The position numbers and the translations under genes are program-made. Positions 53,473 through 62,403 of a stretch of DNA of 64,000 bases are shown piece after piece. Source of the stretch: Saprospiraceae bacterium. Its GTDB lineage: Bacteria; Bacteroidota; Bacteroidia; Chitinophagales; Saprospiraceae. How positions within the stretch are numbered: position 1 is the stretch's first letter; every line of letters starts with the position of its first letter. The notes beneath the pieces are model-generated. The model ran no database searches and had not been told where the DNA came from. It saw only the letters and a program-made list of their open reading frames with translations. The stretch is taken from the NCBI GenBank assembly GCA_020627705.1, contig JAHDGJ010000003.1:62001-126000 (forward strand), given 5' to 3'.

Positions 53473-54573
53473 ATGTTAAAATCAATACAAAAAGTTCTTT
53501 TGGTTTGTTTACTCCTTTGTGGAAGTCTTTCGATTTATGCTCAAGAGGATTGTAATAAACTTGGAGCGTGGTTGTGGTTTATTGAGATCACTGGATATGA
53601 TTCTCATGAAGAGCTAGCAGACAAACTTTCGTCAGTTGGTGCGAATCGAATTTATGTCAAGGTTGCTGATGGTGGGATTGACAGTTCGACTTGGCCCGAA
53701 CTTGTTGATGAAAACTTGATTCAAGCTTATCAAGCCAAAGGTTTGGAAGTCTGGGGTTGGTCCTATAATTATCCCGGCAACGAAATAAACCAGGCCAAAG
53801 CCCTTTATCGCGCCGCTCAAAATGGTTATGAAGGTTTTGTTGTAGACGTAGAAATGGAATTTGACGGAAATCCCAATGCCATTAGTGCTTTATTCGAGGC
53901 TTTTTCTAATGAAAGGCAACGCGCCATTGATGACGGAATAGTGGTCGATACATTTAATTTATATGTCACTACTTGGGGCAATCCAATGGATCATAATTTC
54001 CCAATTTCTTCAATGGATCCATATGTTACAGGATATATGCCACAAACCTATGTTGAACAATGGGGTCAGTCTTTTGTGGATAATTTAGAATATTGGATAG
54101 ATGTCGGTAATGAAGAATACGCGAATTTAGGAGCCACTAAAGGTATTCATCACATTATTGCCGCCGAAAATGGAGACATTACTCCTCAAAATGTAAATGA
54201 CTTTTTTCGAGCTTCTGGAAGAGAAAGTTCGCTTTGGCGCATTCCCGGCGGTGGCGTATCCCTTGATATTTGGAACATGTGGGAACAGGTAAATTGGGAT
54301 ATGGATTTTTGTGAAACCACAAGTACAAAGGATAATCAAGAATCCTTCAATCTCAATCTTTTTCCAAACCCTAGCCGGGAATATGTTTATTTGAAGCATC
54401 CGATTCGAGGTATTGAGAATATGTATTGGGTTGATTTTTTAGGTGTTCAATATCCTGCCCAAGTAAATCAACAAAATCAAATTTTAATTCCTCAAACTCA
54501 ATCGACGGTTTTGACTTTGGTTATCGAAACAAAAAATAAAAGACATCAAAAGAAAGTAGTAATCCTTGAATGA
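53473..54573 (+). CDS. secreted TIM-barrel-like protein with T9SS type A sorting domain
   Basis: 366 residues. Signal peptide 1-23 (LVCLLLCGSLSIYAQ). The ~265-residue domain starts LGAWLWFIEITGYDSHEELA, then NRIYVKVADGGIDSSTW, YQAKGLEVWGWSYNYPG, GFVVDVEMEFDG, LYVTTWGNP and VTGYMPQTYVEQWG. The strand-end acidic residues and the spacing suggest a GH25- or GH18-like TIM barrel, with DVEME as the possible active site. The exact family is not recognised. The last ~75 residues are a sorting domain (NLNLFPNPSREYVYLK to KKVVILE). It begins 41 bases after trpA and overlaps the epimerase by 4 bases. Confidence 0.72.
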   Translation: MLKSIQKVLLVCLLLCGSLSIYAQEDCNKLGAWLWFIEITGYDSHEELADKLSSVGANRIYVKVADGGIDSSTWPELVDENLIQAYQAKGLEVWGWSYNYPGNEINQAKALYRAAQNGYEGFVVDVEMEFDGNPNAISALFEAFSNERQRAIDDGIVVDTFNLYVTTWGNPMDHNFPISSMDPYVTGYMPQTYVEQWGQSFVDNLEYWIDVGNEEYANLGATKGIHHIIAAENGDITPQNVNDFFRASGRESSLWRIPGGGVSLDIWNMWEQVNWDMDFCETTSTKDNQESFNLNLFPNPSREYVYLKHPIRGIENMYWVDFLGVQYPAQVNQQNQILIPQTQSTVLTLVIETKNKRHQKKVVILE

Positions 54574-55598
54574 AAACTAAGTTGCAACTTCACCTAAATA
54601 CGCTTCAATTAAAGCATACGTTTACGATTTCTAGAGGCTCTAGAGATGCTGTAGATAGTTTAATTGTAGCTTTGAAGGCTAAGGATGTAACTGGATTTGG
54701 AGAGGCAACGGCAAACCCCTATTATCACAGCACAACCCAACAAATGGCAGATCGCATTCTTGCCATCAAATCAAGCATAGAGCAGCTAGAGTGGGTCAAT
54801 CCCTTAGAGTTTAGCCGATGGGTCGAAAAAGAATTTGCAGACCAACCGTTTATTCAATGCGCTTTAAACAATGCATCTTTTGATTTAAAATCTCGCATCG
54901 AAGGAAAAACGTTACGCAATTATCTTGGCTTTTCTGAGGACAAAAAGCCCCTAAGCAATTATACCATAGGACTCGACACTATTGATCGTATGATCGCAAA
55001 AATAAAAGAGCAACCCTGGCCCATTTACAAAATCAAATTAGGTACAAACGATGACATGAATATCATCCGGGCACTAAGAAAAGAAACCTCTTCCCTCTTC
55101 CGTATTGATGCCAATTGCGCTTGGACAGCAGCCGAAACAATCGAAAGATCCATAGAATTAAAAGACTTAGGAGTTGAATTTATCGAACAACCCATGCCTG
55201 CGAATCAATGGGAACAAATGAAGGCAATAAAAAACAAAAGTGCCTTGCCAATCATAGCCGATGAAAGTTGCTGTACATTGGAAGATGTTGCTAAATGTCA
55301 AGATGCTTTCCATGGCATCAATATTAAATTGATGAAGTGTGGAGGCATTCCGTATGCTTTACAAATGATTCAAGAAGCAAGAAAATTTGGATTACAAGTT
55401 ATGATGGGATGTATGACCGAATCTTCCATTGGCATCTCTACCATCGCCCAGTTTTCAGGAACATTAGATTATATAGATTTGGATGGTGCCATGCTCATCA
55501 AAAATGATCCTGCACATGGAATAAAACTGAAAAGTGGTGAAATAATATATTCGAATACCGCTGGAATTGGCGCACAATTATTCAAACAGAAAAACTAA
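54570..55598 (+). CDS. dipeptide epimerase (enolase superfamily, L-Ala-D/L-Glu epimerase type)
   Basis: 342 residues. Epimerises the second residue of dipeptides, most often L-Ala-D-Glu from murein. N-terminal capping domain (LKHTFTISRGSRDAVDSLIV), then the barrel with acid/base KIK in IYKIKLGTND (~153), metal ligands Asp in FRIDANCAW, Glu in EFIEQPMP and Asp in PIIADESC, and the second base Lys in INIKLMKCGG. MMGCMTESSIGIS and DLDGAMLI are subfamily features. The 4-base overlap with the secreted barrel and 3-base gap to the serine hydrolase indicate one transcript, which fits peptide or murein-peptide use. Confidence 0.92.
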   Translation: MKTKLQLHLNTLQLKHTFTISRGSRDAVDSLIVALKAKDVTGFGEATANPYYHSTTQQMADRILAIKSSIEQLEWVNPLEFSRWVEKEFADQPFIQCALNNASFDLKSRIEGKTLRNYLGFSEDKKPLSNYTIGLDTIDRMIAKIKEQPWPIYKIKLGTNDDMNIIRALRKETSSLFRIDANCAWTAAETIERSIELKDLGVEFIEQPMPANQWEQMKAIKNKSALPIIADESCCTLEDVAKCQDAFHGINIKLMKCGGIPYALQMIQEARKFGLQVMMGCMTESSIGISTIAQFSGTLDYIDLDGAMLIKNDPAHGIKLKSGEIIYSNTAGIGAQLFKQKN

Positions 55599-55601
55599 AT
55601 C

Positions 55602-56852
55602 ATGAAAAATTCACTTTGGTTTATTTTTTTACTTGCTAGTCTTTTGGCACAAGTTCACGCCCAGGCTCAAACTCAAACTCAAACTCAAACTGAAGCAGAG
55701 AATCCTTTGGATCGAATAATTAATTCTCAAAGTCCTGAATTTCAACAAAGCTTAAAAGACAATGAGGTTCAGATTATTTATACCCAAATCAATCGTAACA
55801 AAGACAACGAACCATCCTTTATCGATTTTACCTATGGCGTGGATACAACGCGTTATTTCTACCCTGCGAGTTCGATCAAAATGCCTATCGCCATTTTAGC
55901 TTTAGAAAAGTTAAATAAACTTGGAATTCAAAAGCTTGATGAACATACTCCAATGTATCACGGGGCAACCAAAGAATTACAGACGAGTGTTGTCCAAGAT
56001 TCAAGCGCTGCTAGTGGTTATGCAAGTGTTGCGCATTATATAAGAAAGATATTTACTGTAAGTGACAATGATGCATACAACAGATTGTTTGAGTTTTTAG
56101 GCGCTGCATATATTAACGATCAATTGTGGGATAAAGGATTTACTTCAAGCAGATTGATTCATCGACTGGCCATTTTTGGAATCGATAATCGCTCTACCAA
56201 TCCAATTTGTTTCGCGGACGAAGATGGATTATTGTATTTTCAAAACGAAGGCTATAGTACTTACTCAAAATCCCTCAATCTTAAGGGACAACTAAAAGGC
56301 AAAGCGTATTCCACTAATGAAGGAGAATTGATTGCAGAGCCTTTTGATTTCAGAAAGAAAAATTTCATCACAATTACAGACCTTCATCAAATTTTACGTT
56401 CGGTTTTATTTCCGCAAAGCGTTGAACTTCAAAATCAATTTGATTTGAGTCCTAAACAATACCAATTATTGTTAGACGAAATGCAAAGACTGCCCAAAGA
56501 AAGTACACATCCCAAATATGATAAACCAGACAATTATGTAAAGTTTTGGATTTATGGTGATCAAGAAAATGGAGACATCCCGGAGCATATCAGAATCTTC
56601 AATAAGGTAGGATGGGCATATGGCTTTTTGACTGATGTAGCTTATATTATCGATACCAAAAACAACATCGAGTTTATGGTCTCTGCTGTAATTCATGTAA
56701 ACGACAATCAAACATTTAATGATGGCGTTTATGAATATGAAAGCGAAGGACTTCCATTTTTTGGTATCATGGGAAGAGCACTTTTAGATTATGAGCAAAA
56801 TAGAAAACGGTCTTATCCTCCAAATCTCTCGGCCTTCAATATGAAGAATTGA
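55602..56852 (+). CDS. class A beta-lactamase-related serine hydrolase
   Basis: 416 residues. Signal peptide ~1-20 (FIFLLASLLAQVHAQ), then a low-complexity QT stretch. The active-site motifs of the class A/DD-peptidase fold are visible: SSIKMPIAILALEKL (SxxK, ~89), VSDNDAYNRLFEFLG (SDN) and FNKVGWAYGFLTDVAY (KVG in the KTG position). The protein is longer than class A beta-lactamases (~290) through an insert at ~205-330. KVG instead of KTG and the insert argue for a peptidase or amidase rather than antibiotic hydrolysis, but this is inference. It follows the dipeptide epimerase by 3 bases. Confidence 0.85.
   Translation: MKNSLWFIFLLASLLAQVHAQAQTQTQTQTEAENPLDRIINSQSPEFQQSLKDNEVQIIYTQINRNKDNEPSFIDFTYGVDTTRYFYPASSIKMPIAILALEKLNKLGIQKLDEHTPMYHGATKELQTSVVQDSSAASGYASVAHYIRKIFTVSDNDAYNRLFEFLGAAYINDQLWDKGFTSSRLIHRLAIFGIDNRSTNPICFADEDGLLYFQNEGYSTYSKSLNLKGQLKGKAYSTNEGELIAEPFDFRKKNFITITDLHQILRSVLFPQSVELQNQFDLSPKQYQLLLDEMQRLPKESTHPKYDKPDNYVKFWIYGDQENGDIPEHIRIFNKVGWAYGFLTDVAYIIDTKNNIEFMVSAVIHVNDNQTFNDGVYEYESEGLPFFGIMGRALLDYEQNRKRSYPPNLSAFNMKN
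55666..55689 (+). repeat. CTCAAA hexamer repeat, 4 copies, inside the serine hydrolase gene
   Basis: Four perfect copies encode Gln-Thr pairs just after the signal peptide. Because the unit is 6 bases, slippage would change the number of QT pairs without shifting the frame. Confidence 0.9.
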
Positions 56853-56899
56853 CCTTACTATGATTAATCATTCTTTCGGATGTTATAGTTTTATACGCA

Positions 56900-57274
56900 A
56901 TGCCTAGAAGTTTACTTTACATAATACTCGGATTAATATTGGTTCTCATCTCCAATATTTTTAAACCAGTCCCTATTGTTGCAGAATCCGAAGCTCTTGA
57001 AGAAAAAGGAATAGTAGAAAATATTTACGAAACAGGTGATAAGGACATTACCTTTATTTTGAAGGGAAACAACAATAGTTTTTACATTAACAGAGGCATA
57101 GAAAAAGGATTAAACGTTCAAGACTTAAAAGTTTTGTTAAAAGGAAAAGAAGTCATTCTAAAATATCCGGATTACAAAAACGTATTCTCTCGGTTTGCGA
57201 AAAAAAGATCCATTCATATTTCTAAAGTGCAATTTGAAGAACAAGTTTTGTATAACGAACTTTTAGATCACTAA
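56900..57274 (+). CDS. small single-pass membrane protein, unknown function
   Basis: 124 residues. One N-terminal helix (LLYIILGLILVLISNIF, ~4-21) followed by a small soluble domain: KGIVENIYETGDKDITFILKG, FYINRGIEKGLN, LKVLLKGKEVILKYPDY. The beta-rich order resembles small OB- or SH3-like folds of membrane-tethered proteins. I do not recognise the family. It lies 47 bases after the serine hydrolase and has its own terminator-like hairpin. Confidence 0.65.
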   Translation: MPRSLLYIILGLILVLISNIFKPVPIVAESEALEEKGIVENIYETGDKDITFILKGNNNSFYINRGIEKGLNVQDLKVLLKGKEVILKYPDYKNVFSRFAKKRSIHISKVQFEEQVLYNELLDH

Positions 57275-57291
57275 GATCATCTGATCTTTTT
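57273..57291 (+). terminator. terminator-like hairpin after the small membrane protein gene
   Basis: AAGATC (57273-57278) and GATCTT (57283-57288) pair over 6 bp with a 4-base loop, followed by T residues to 57291. The left arm starts inside the stop codon of the preceding gene. Short stem, so moderate confidence. Confidence 0.5.
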
Positions 57292-57374
57292 AGGTTTACG
57301 ATGAAAGGAGCATTTTCTTATCTCAATTCTATTTCGTTACTTTTAAATCATTAGTCACCTTAAATCAATTGAAA

Positions 57375-58082
57375 ATGAAAAAATCAATTTTACTTAGTCT
57401 TGCCATTTTGCTTTGTAGTCTGCCAAGTCTTAAAGCACAAAAATTTCTAAAACCTTTTGATAGCATTTCAAAAAAGAAGACCTCATTCATAACGCTAGAA
57501 AATGGAGAAGAAATAGAGGGGAAAGTAAAGAAAATCAAAAGAGCCAAAAAGGGTCTTATTAAAGAGGTGGTTGTAGAAGTAGACGGAGAAAAAACTACCT
57601 ACCCTGTAGAAGAAATCAAACATGCTTATTTTCCTCAAAGCGGTTTAGACAAGTTTTTAAAATTTGATGACTTTGTTACTGATGCAACGCAATGGAATGA
57701 ATCCTCTTATAATGCTGATAGATTAAAAGATGGGTATGCGTTGTTCGAAAAAATAGACATCACCATCAAAGGAGATGATAGAAAGTTATTAATGCAATTG
57801 TTGAACCCTTTCCCAGGAAACAAAATAAAAGTTTATCACGATCCACAAGCCGGTGAAAAAGGCGGAATGCGCGTCGGTGGGTTTAAGGTTACCAAATCTT
57901 TGGAGAGCAACTATTATGTATCTAAAGATGGAGAAATTGCATCTCGGCTTCGAGACAAAGACTACAAAAAACAATTTGACGATCTGTTTGGAGATTGTAG
58001 AATGGTAGAAAAAGAATACGGCAAAAAGAAAAGCTGGAAAAAATTTGATGTTACCGTTTTTGATTACAACAACTGCAAGTAA
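57375..58082 (+). CDS. secreted protein of unknown function
   Basis: 235 residues from the ATG at 57375 (a TTG two codons earlier is in frame). Signal peptide ~1-20 (LLSLAILLCSLPSLKAQ). It begins with an SH3-like pair, TLENGEEIEGKVKKIKRA and EVDGEKTTYPVEEIKHAYF, then a second part with LLMQLLNPFPGNKIKVYHDP and MVEKEYGKKKSWKKF. Very Lys-rich. No family recognised; probably periplasmic. A weak -7 box (TACTTTTA, 57338-57345) lies upstream. Confidence 0.7.
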   Translation: MKKSILLSLAILLCSLPSLKAQKFLKPFDSISKKKTSFITLENGEEIEGKVKKIKRAKKGLIKEVVVEVDGEKTTYPVEEIKHAYFPQSGLDKFLKFDDFVTDATQWNESSYNADRLKDGYALFEKIDITIKGDDRKLLMQLLNPFPGNKIKVYHDPQAGEKGGMRVGGFKVTKSLESNYYVSKDGEIASRLRDKDYKKQFDDLFGDCRMVEKEYGKKKSWKKFDVTVFDYNNCK

Positions 58083-58112
58083 TATTTATAAAACTTCCTC
58101 AAGACGTTAAAA

Positions 58113-58154
58113 CAAAGAGGGGTTGCTTTTTAAGGCACCCCTCTTTGTTTTTTA
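58113..58154. terminator. bidirectional terminator between convergent genes
   Basis: CAAAGAGGGG...GC (58113-58126) pairs with GC...CCCCTCTTTG (58135-58147) with one bulge and an 8-base loop. T residues follow on the plus strand to 58154, and a T-rich run (CTTTGTTTT) follows on the minus strand. It ends the unknown secreted gene and the reductase gene. Confidence 0.85.
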
Positions 58155-58177
58155 GAAATATTTGACTTCTAAATCAA

Positions 58178-59278
58178 TTAGACGTCATAATTAATCTCGA
58201 CTTCTGGAGTTGAAGGATGTGCTTGACAGGTTAGAATATAGCCGTCCTTTATCTCATCATCATCTAGAGCAAAACAAGCGTCCATTTTGACCTCTCCCTT
58301 GGTTACTTTGGCAATACAAGTTGAACATGCCCCGCTTGTACATGAAAAAGGAGGTTCGTTGCCTTTTTCAATCATGGCATCCAAAATAGTTGTGTTATCA
58401 TTTATTACCACCTCGTAATCGTTACCTTCTAACCTAACCTTTACTTTACTTCCACCTGCTAATGCTGTATTCGCAATTTTCTGATCCTCTGGACTAGAAA
58501 AGTATTCTATCATAATTTTTTTCTTGTCTACTCCAAGATCTTGAAGGGCAGATTCTACCATCTCCATCATAGGAGTTGGGCCACAAATCAAATATTTTTG
58601 ATCCTCTGCCAAGGACTGATTATTATTTAAAAATTCTTCAATTTTTGAACGGTCCATAAAACCAGTCCACCCTTGCCATGAAGTTTTCTTCTTCCCAAAA
58701 AACCCACCTAATCCACCCGCTGATTCTTGTTTAGGATCACTTAAAATATGTTTTAAAACAAACTGACCTGCATAAGTATGATTTAACGAGTCAAGTTCAT
58801 CTTCAAAAATGATTTGATCTTCATTCTTATTGCCGTACAATAAATGACATTTGCTTTTAGGCTCCTGCTCCAGTATGGTTTTAATCAAAGAAATAATGGG
58901 CGTTATGCCGCTTCCTCCTGCAAAAAAGAAATAATCCTTGCGTTGTGCATGTTCGGTAGAAACTGTGAATCTACCTTCAGGCGGCATAACATCTACTGTC
59001 GAACCAGCCACTATGTTGTCATTAAGAAAGTTGCTAACACGTCCTCTTACTACCCTTTTGACAGTAACCGCCAACTGGTTTTCATCAGGACTTTTACATA
59101 TCGAATAGGCCCTTCGTAACTCTTCTCCTTTTACGTTGACCTTTAAGGTCAAATATTGCCCAGCTTTAAATTCGAAAGATTCTTTCTGCTCTTCGCTGAG
59201 CCCAAAATATATCGTGGAAGCTTCCGAAGTTTCTTTTACAACTTTATCTACTACCAATCCATAAAAGCTACTACTCAT
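58178..59278 (-). CDS. PaaE-like ferredoxin-NAD(P)H reductase (FAD, 2Fe-2S)
   Basis: 366 residues. FAD-binding barrel with [10 protein letters not shown] (~53), NAD(P)-binding domain with [15 protein letters not shown] (~117) and [14 protein letters not shown], and a C-terminal plant-type ferredoxin domain with the cluster cysteines in [15 protein letters not shown] and TCQAHP. This order is that of PaaE, the reductase of the phenylacetyl-CoA epoxidase, and of related Hmp/Hcr-like reductases. No paa genes are nearby, so it may serve another oxygenase. An insert at ~190-205 ([17 protein letters not shown]) is unusual. It may be divergently expressed with the glycosyltransferase. Confidence 0.9.
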   Translation of the reverse strand: MSSSFYGLVVDKVVKETSEASTIYFGLSEEQKESFEFKAGQYLTLKVNVKGEELRRAYSICKSPDENQLAVTVKRVVRGRVSNFLNDNIVAGSTVDVMPPEGRFTVSTEHAQRKDYFFFAGGSGITPIISLIKTILEQEPKSKCHLLYGNKNEDQIIFEDELDSLNHTYAGQFVLKHILSDPKQESAGGLGGFFGKKKTSWQGWTGFMDRSKIEEFLNNNQSLAEDQKYLICGPTPMMEMVESALQDLGVDKKKIMIEYFSSPEDQKIANTALAGGSKVKVRLEGNDYEVVINDNTTILDAMIEKGNEPPFSCTSGACSTCIAKVTKGEVKMDACFALDDDEIKDGYILTCQAHPSTPEVEINYDV

Positions 59279-59317
59279 CAGTTTGTTATTTTAGCGCCAA
59301 AATTAAAATTTCTTCAA

Positions 59318-60046
59318 TTGAGCGTACGGTCAAAATTATCAATTGTTATACCTGCTTACAACGAAAGTAGAAGTATTGTTCAAATACTAGACAAAGTTTC
59401 TGAAGTAAAGCTTATCGGGAATCTCGAAAAAGAGCTGGTTCTTATCAATGATTGCTCTACAGATGATACCGAAGAAAAAATTCTTCAATATCAAAAAGAT
59501 CATCCAGAATTGATGATTAGTTACTTTAAACATAAAGTAAATAAAGGCAAAGGAGCTGCACTACATACTGGAATTAAGAGAGCTACAGGTGATTTTCTTG
59601 TTATTCAAGATGCAGACCTCGAATATGACCCTCATGAGTTCAACAAATTACTGCAACCCATTTTAGATGACTTTGCAGATGTAGTATATGGAAGCCGTTT
59701 TATCGGTGGTAATCCACATAGAATTTTATTCTTCTGGCATTCCATTGGAAACAAATGGTTGACCTTTTTGTCCAATGCATTTACCAACCTTAATCTTACG
59801 GATATGGAAACCTGCTACAAGATGTGGCGGGCTGATATTATCAAATCGGTAAACCTTAAAGAAAATCGATTTGGCTTCGAGCCAGAAGTAACGGCCAAAG
59901 TATCAAGGATTCCAAAAGTTCGAATATATGAGGTGGGCATTTCGTATTACGGGAGAACATACGAAGAAGGAAAAAAAATAAATTGGAAAGATGGCGTTCG
60001 AGCGATTTACTGTATCCTTAAGTACAACATTTGGTCAAGGAAATAA
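59318..60046 (+). CDS. family 2 glycosyltransferase (DPM1/GtrB-like)
   Basis: 242 residues from the TTG at 59318, which starts shortly before the first strand [15 protein letters not shown]; no ATG is available, and an in-frame TTG at 59156 would run through the reductase start. GT2 motifs follow: [35 protein letters not shown], the metal-binding DXD-type [22 protein letters not shown] and [13 protein letters not shown]. There is no C-terminal membrane helix, so it is of the soluble DPM1 type that would transfer a sugar to polyprenyl phosphate. It could feed GT-C enzymes such as the one at 12.5 kb, but that is speculation. Confidence 0.88.
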   Translation: MSVRSKLSIVIPAYNESRSIVQILDKVSEVKLIGNLEKELVLINDCSTDDTEEKILQYQKDHPELMISYFKHKVNKGKGAALHTGIKRATGDFLVIQDADLEYDPHEFNKLLQPILDDFADVVYGSRFIGGNPHRILFFWHSIGNKWLTFLSNAFTNLNLTDMETCYKMWRADIIKSVNLKENRFGFEPEVTAKVSRIPKVRIYEVGISYYGRTYEEGKKINWKDGVRAIYCILKYNIWSRK

Positions 60047-60051
60047 CAAAA

Positions 60052-60068
60052 TTTAGGGCTTCCCTAAA
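60052..60068 (-). terminator. hairpin at the LysE/glycosyltransferase convergence
   Basis: TTTAGGG (60052-60058) and CCCTAAA (60062-60068) form a perfect 7-bp stem over a 3-base loop and overlap the LysE stop codon. A T-rich stretch follows on the minus strand only, so it mainly serves LysE. Confidence 0.55.
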
Positions 60069-60681
60069 CAACTTTCCAAATCATATATAGACCACACAAG
60101 ACCAAGCCAATACCTGACAGTTTAGAAAACCAATAAATATGTTTTTTGGTTAAATTTTTACGTATCGCTTTAGCACCGAAGACCAACAGACTATTGGCTA
60201 TTACAATGGTAATAATTATACTGGATAAAAACAACCAGGCTTCTTGGGTTGAGGCTTTTCTTCCTATCAAGTACGTCGAAATTAAGCCCAACCAAAAAAC
60301 AAAAGTGAAGGGATTTATGGTGTTTACTAAAAAGCCTTTCAACCAAAAGCCAATCATGTTTCTATAACTGTGCTTCTTTTTTTGAATATCAAGATCAATG
60401 GATTTAATAAAAGCGCCTATCCCAAAAATAATGAGTATCAAGCCCCCACTTAATCCGAAATATAATCGAAAATCGTTGCTTTCAACTGTTTCACTAATCG
60501 ATTGAATAAAAGAATAAGATAAAACCACAATGATCACATCGCTTATCCAGATGCCAAGACCCACCAGCAATCCAGCTACTGCTCCTTTTTCTATACTTGT
60601 TTGAGTAAGGGCTATAAAAATGGGACCGAGCATTACGCCCAGCATCAATCCAAATAAAATCCCCTCTACAACATATGACAT
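60064..60681 (-). CDS. LysE family amino-acid exporter
   Basis: 205 residues with six predicted helices. The N-terminal GILFGLMLGVMLGPIFIALTQTSIEKGAVAG and GLGIWISDVIIVVLSYSF match the LysE/RhtB pattern (G-x-x-GPxF then a GIxxGD-like segment), and LVNTINPFTFVFWLGL is the conserved NP(F/K) motif in the fourth helix. It probably exports an amino acid; which one cannot be told. Last gene of the minus-strand run, 6 bases after YjbQ. Confidence 0.88.
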   Translation of the reverse strand: MSYVVEGILFGLMLGVMLGPIFIALTQTSIEKGAVAGLLVGLGIWISDVIIVVLSYSFIQSISETVESNDFRLYFGLSGGLILIIFGIGAFIKSIDLDIQKKKHSYRNMIGFWLKGFLVNTINPFTFVFWLGLISTYLIGRKASTQEAWLFLSSIIITIVIANSLLVFGAKAIRKNLTKKHIYWFSKLSGIGLVLCGLYMIWKVV

Positions 60682-60687
60682 GTGCTT

Positions 60688-61107
60688 CTATTGATATACA
60701 CTTACAGTGAGTTTTCGACGTCCCCCATTGTTTCTAAATTCACAAAGATACACCCCTTGCCACGTTCCTAGACTTAATCTACCCTTAACTATAGGTATGC
60801 TGACGGACGATCCCACTAAACTGGCCTTTATATGCGCTGGCATATCATCTGGACCTTCTAAGGTATGCTTTAAGAATGGTAAGTTTTCGGGAACTAGACA
60901 ATTAAAAATAGCTTCGTAATCTTCTCTAACCGTAGGATCCGCATTTTCATTTACAGTTAAGCCCGCAGAGGTATGATGAATAAAAACATGAAAAATGCCA
61001 TTTTCGGGCATCTTTTCTTTTTGATTTATATGCTCTAGTAAAAGATTGGTTATTAAATGAAATCCTCTCGGGAAAGCAGGAAGTTGGATTTCATAATGGC
61101 GAATCAT
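60688..61107 (-). CDS. YjbQ (UPF0047) family protein
   Basis: 139 residues, the usual length. The signature stretches are HVFIHHTSAGLTVNENADP, FLKHTLEGPDDMPAHIKASL and LGTWQGVYLCEFRNNGG; the His residues form the presumed metal or active site. The family has been linked with weak thiamine-phosphate synthase activity in some bacteria, but its normal role is not settled. In E. coli-type homologues the last motif often reads CEHR rather than CEFR. 7 bases after the DUF6089 gene. Confidence 0.92.
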   Translation of the reverse strand: MIRHYEIQLPAFPRGFHLITNLLLEHINQKEKMPENGIFHVFIHHTSAGLTVNENADPTVREDYEAIFNCLVPENLPFLKHTLEGPDDMPAHIKASLVGSSVSIPIVKGRLSLGTWQGVYLCEFRNNGGRRKLTVSVYQ

Positions 61108-61114
61108 ATCAAAA

Positions 61115-61915
61115 TCACCATTTAGGTTGTGAGATTTTTGGGCATGGCAGGGTGCTAAAATACCTCATTATTGAGATGCCTAAAAAACTAAAGGAGTCGT
61201 TGTCTTTACTGTTTCCACGTTGACGACCTTCTCCACTTATACCATCAACCAAAGATCTGTCGGATAAATCAACACCTATTTGACCTTGTTGATTTAATAA
61301 TGTGGTTTCGTTAGGATACACAGAACTGACATCGTCAAAATAATCAGTAAATAATCTTCGATATGTAAATTCTATATTAATGCTAATTCTGCGGTTCAAA
61401 TCAACTTTCCATCCACCGCCAACAGTTAAGCCTCCACTAAAATTTCCATACCTAACCAATTCGGTTTGGTGTTCTCTAAGATTATACTCTTGCCCATTTA
61501 ACTCCGCCTTAGGATTAAATCTAAATATTGAAAAACCCGCCAATAAATAAGGCGTGTAATAATAGTCCTCGTGCCCATGAACGTATGGAAAAAAATTAAA
61601 CTCCATGGTGTTGGTCAAATCAAAAACATTGGAACTAAAACTTAGATTTCGATCTCTTTCAAAGTTGTTCGGACTGTCCGCATCATCTGCGGATAATCGC
61701 GCATAGCTCAACGATGATTTGGCACAAATACGCGTATTAAAGTTAAATCTTCCATTAACTCCCCCTGCGATACCAGGCCTTGTTATATCTAAGCGATTGT
61801 TTAAGTCCCCAAAATATACCGCTGTCCCTAGCCATCCGCCAGCTTCCCAACCTCTTTGGGCTTGGCCTTCAACCAAAAAAAATAAACCTGCTAAAAGAAT
61901 TAAAAATCTACTCAT
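61115..61915 (-). CDS. DUF6089 family outer-membrane beta-barrel protein
   Basis: 266 residues from the ATG at 61915 (a TTG six codons earlier is in frame). Signal peptide 1-19 (ILLAGLFFLVEGQA). The mature start RGWEAGGWLGTAVYFGDLN is characteristic of the DUF6089 family in Bacteroidota, followed by alternating amphipathic strands (SSLSYARLSADDADS, SISINIEFTYRR-like) and a C-terminal strand with FLGISIMRYF. It is probably a small outer-membrane barrel. No function is known for the family. Confidence 0.82.
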   Translation of the reverse strand: MSRFLILLAGLFFLVEGQAQRGWEAGGWLGTAVYFGDLNNRLDITRPGIAGGVNGRFNFNTRICAKSSLSYARLSADDADSPNNFERDRNLSFSSNVFDLTNTMEFNFFPYVHGHEDYYYTPYLLAGFSIFRFNPKAELNGQEYNLREHQTELVRYGNFSGGLTVGGGWKVDLNRRISINIEFTYRRLFTDYFDDVSSVYPNETTLLNQQGQIGVDLSDRSLVDGISGEGRQRGNSKDNDSFSFLGISIMRYFSTLPCPKISQPKW

Positions 61916-61977
61916 GTTACGAATGCAATGCAAAAGTAATTCGTTATTGGCTCTATATGACGTGTTTAAGCCTAATA

Positions 61978-62403
61978 TTATTTTAAAAATTTAGTTATAT
62001 CTATAAATAAATTTTGGGCTATTCTGTTTGAATTTTCCTCTGATATGCTGCATTGGCTCTTTTTGTTATACAGCAAATAGCGGGTCTTTGAAACCAATTT
62101 ATAAATTGGTCTTGCTAAAAAATTTGGTAAAATACCTAGGAATGTAATTTTCCAATTTTTTAATCCAGCTATTTGAGCTATTCGAATCACTGCCTTTGCC
62201 TCCCGTAACACCTGCTGTTTTTCGAGTAAAACTATGCTATCAGTAGGCAAATGATCCAATGCTTGCAAAGGGCTAAATCTTAAAATTGACTCTTGATCGG
62301 CGTTAATCAATCTAATGACCCAATGTTCGCAAAGCATACAATAACCGTCAAAAAAAACAATGGGATGCGCGTTGGAAAGTTTTAAAATGGGCTCAGGAAT
62401 CAT
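61978..62403 (-). CDS. DCC family (DUF393) thiol-disulfide oxidoreductase-like protein
   Basis: 141 residues. The name-giving motif is seen in VFFDGYCMLCEHWVIRL, with CxxC at residues 22-25, followed by LRFSPLQALDHLPTDSIVLL and AVIRIAQIAGLKNW, standard for the family. It has a thioredoxin-like fold predicted to handle disulfides, but the substrate is unknown. It overlaps the radA stop by 4 bases (ATGA), so translation is likely coupled. Confidence 0.88.
   Translation of the reverse strand: MIPEPILKLSNAHPIVFFDGYCMLCEHWVIRLINADQESILRFSPLQALDHLPTDSIVLLEKQQVLREAKAVIRIAQIAGLKNWKITFLGILPNFLARPIYKLVSKTRYLLYNKKSQCSISEENSNRIAQNLFIDITKFLK

Noticed and set aside
55602-56852. Antibiotic-inactivating class A beta-lactamase regulated by the BlaI/M56 pair
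   Set aside because: The gene is 21 kb from blaI, lacks the TACGA dyad upstream as far as I can see, has KVG instead of KTG and a large insert, and is coupled to a dipeptide epimerase.
56860-56871. 12-base palindrome ATGATTAATCAT after the serine hydrolase gene as a terminator or operator
   Set aside because: The loop-free AT-rich palindrome has no T run and no second copy; too weak to call.
59156-59317. N-terminal extension of the glycosyltransferase frame across the reductase start
   Set aside because: The extension is antisense to the conserved start of the reductase, has no domain, and GT2 enzymes of this type begin right before the first strand at 59321 onward.
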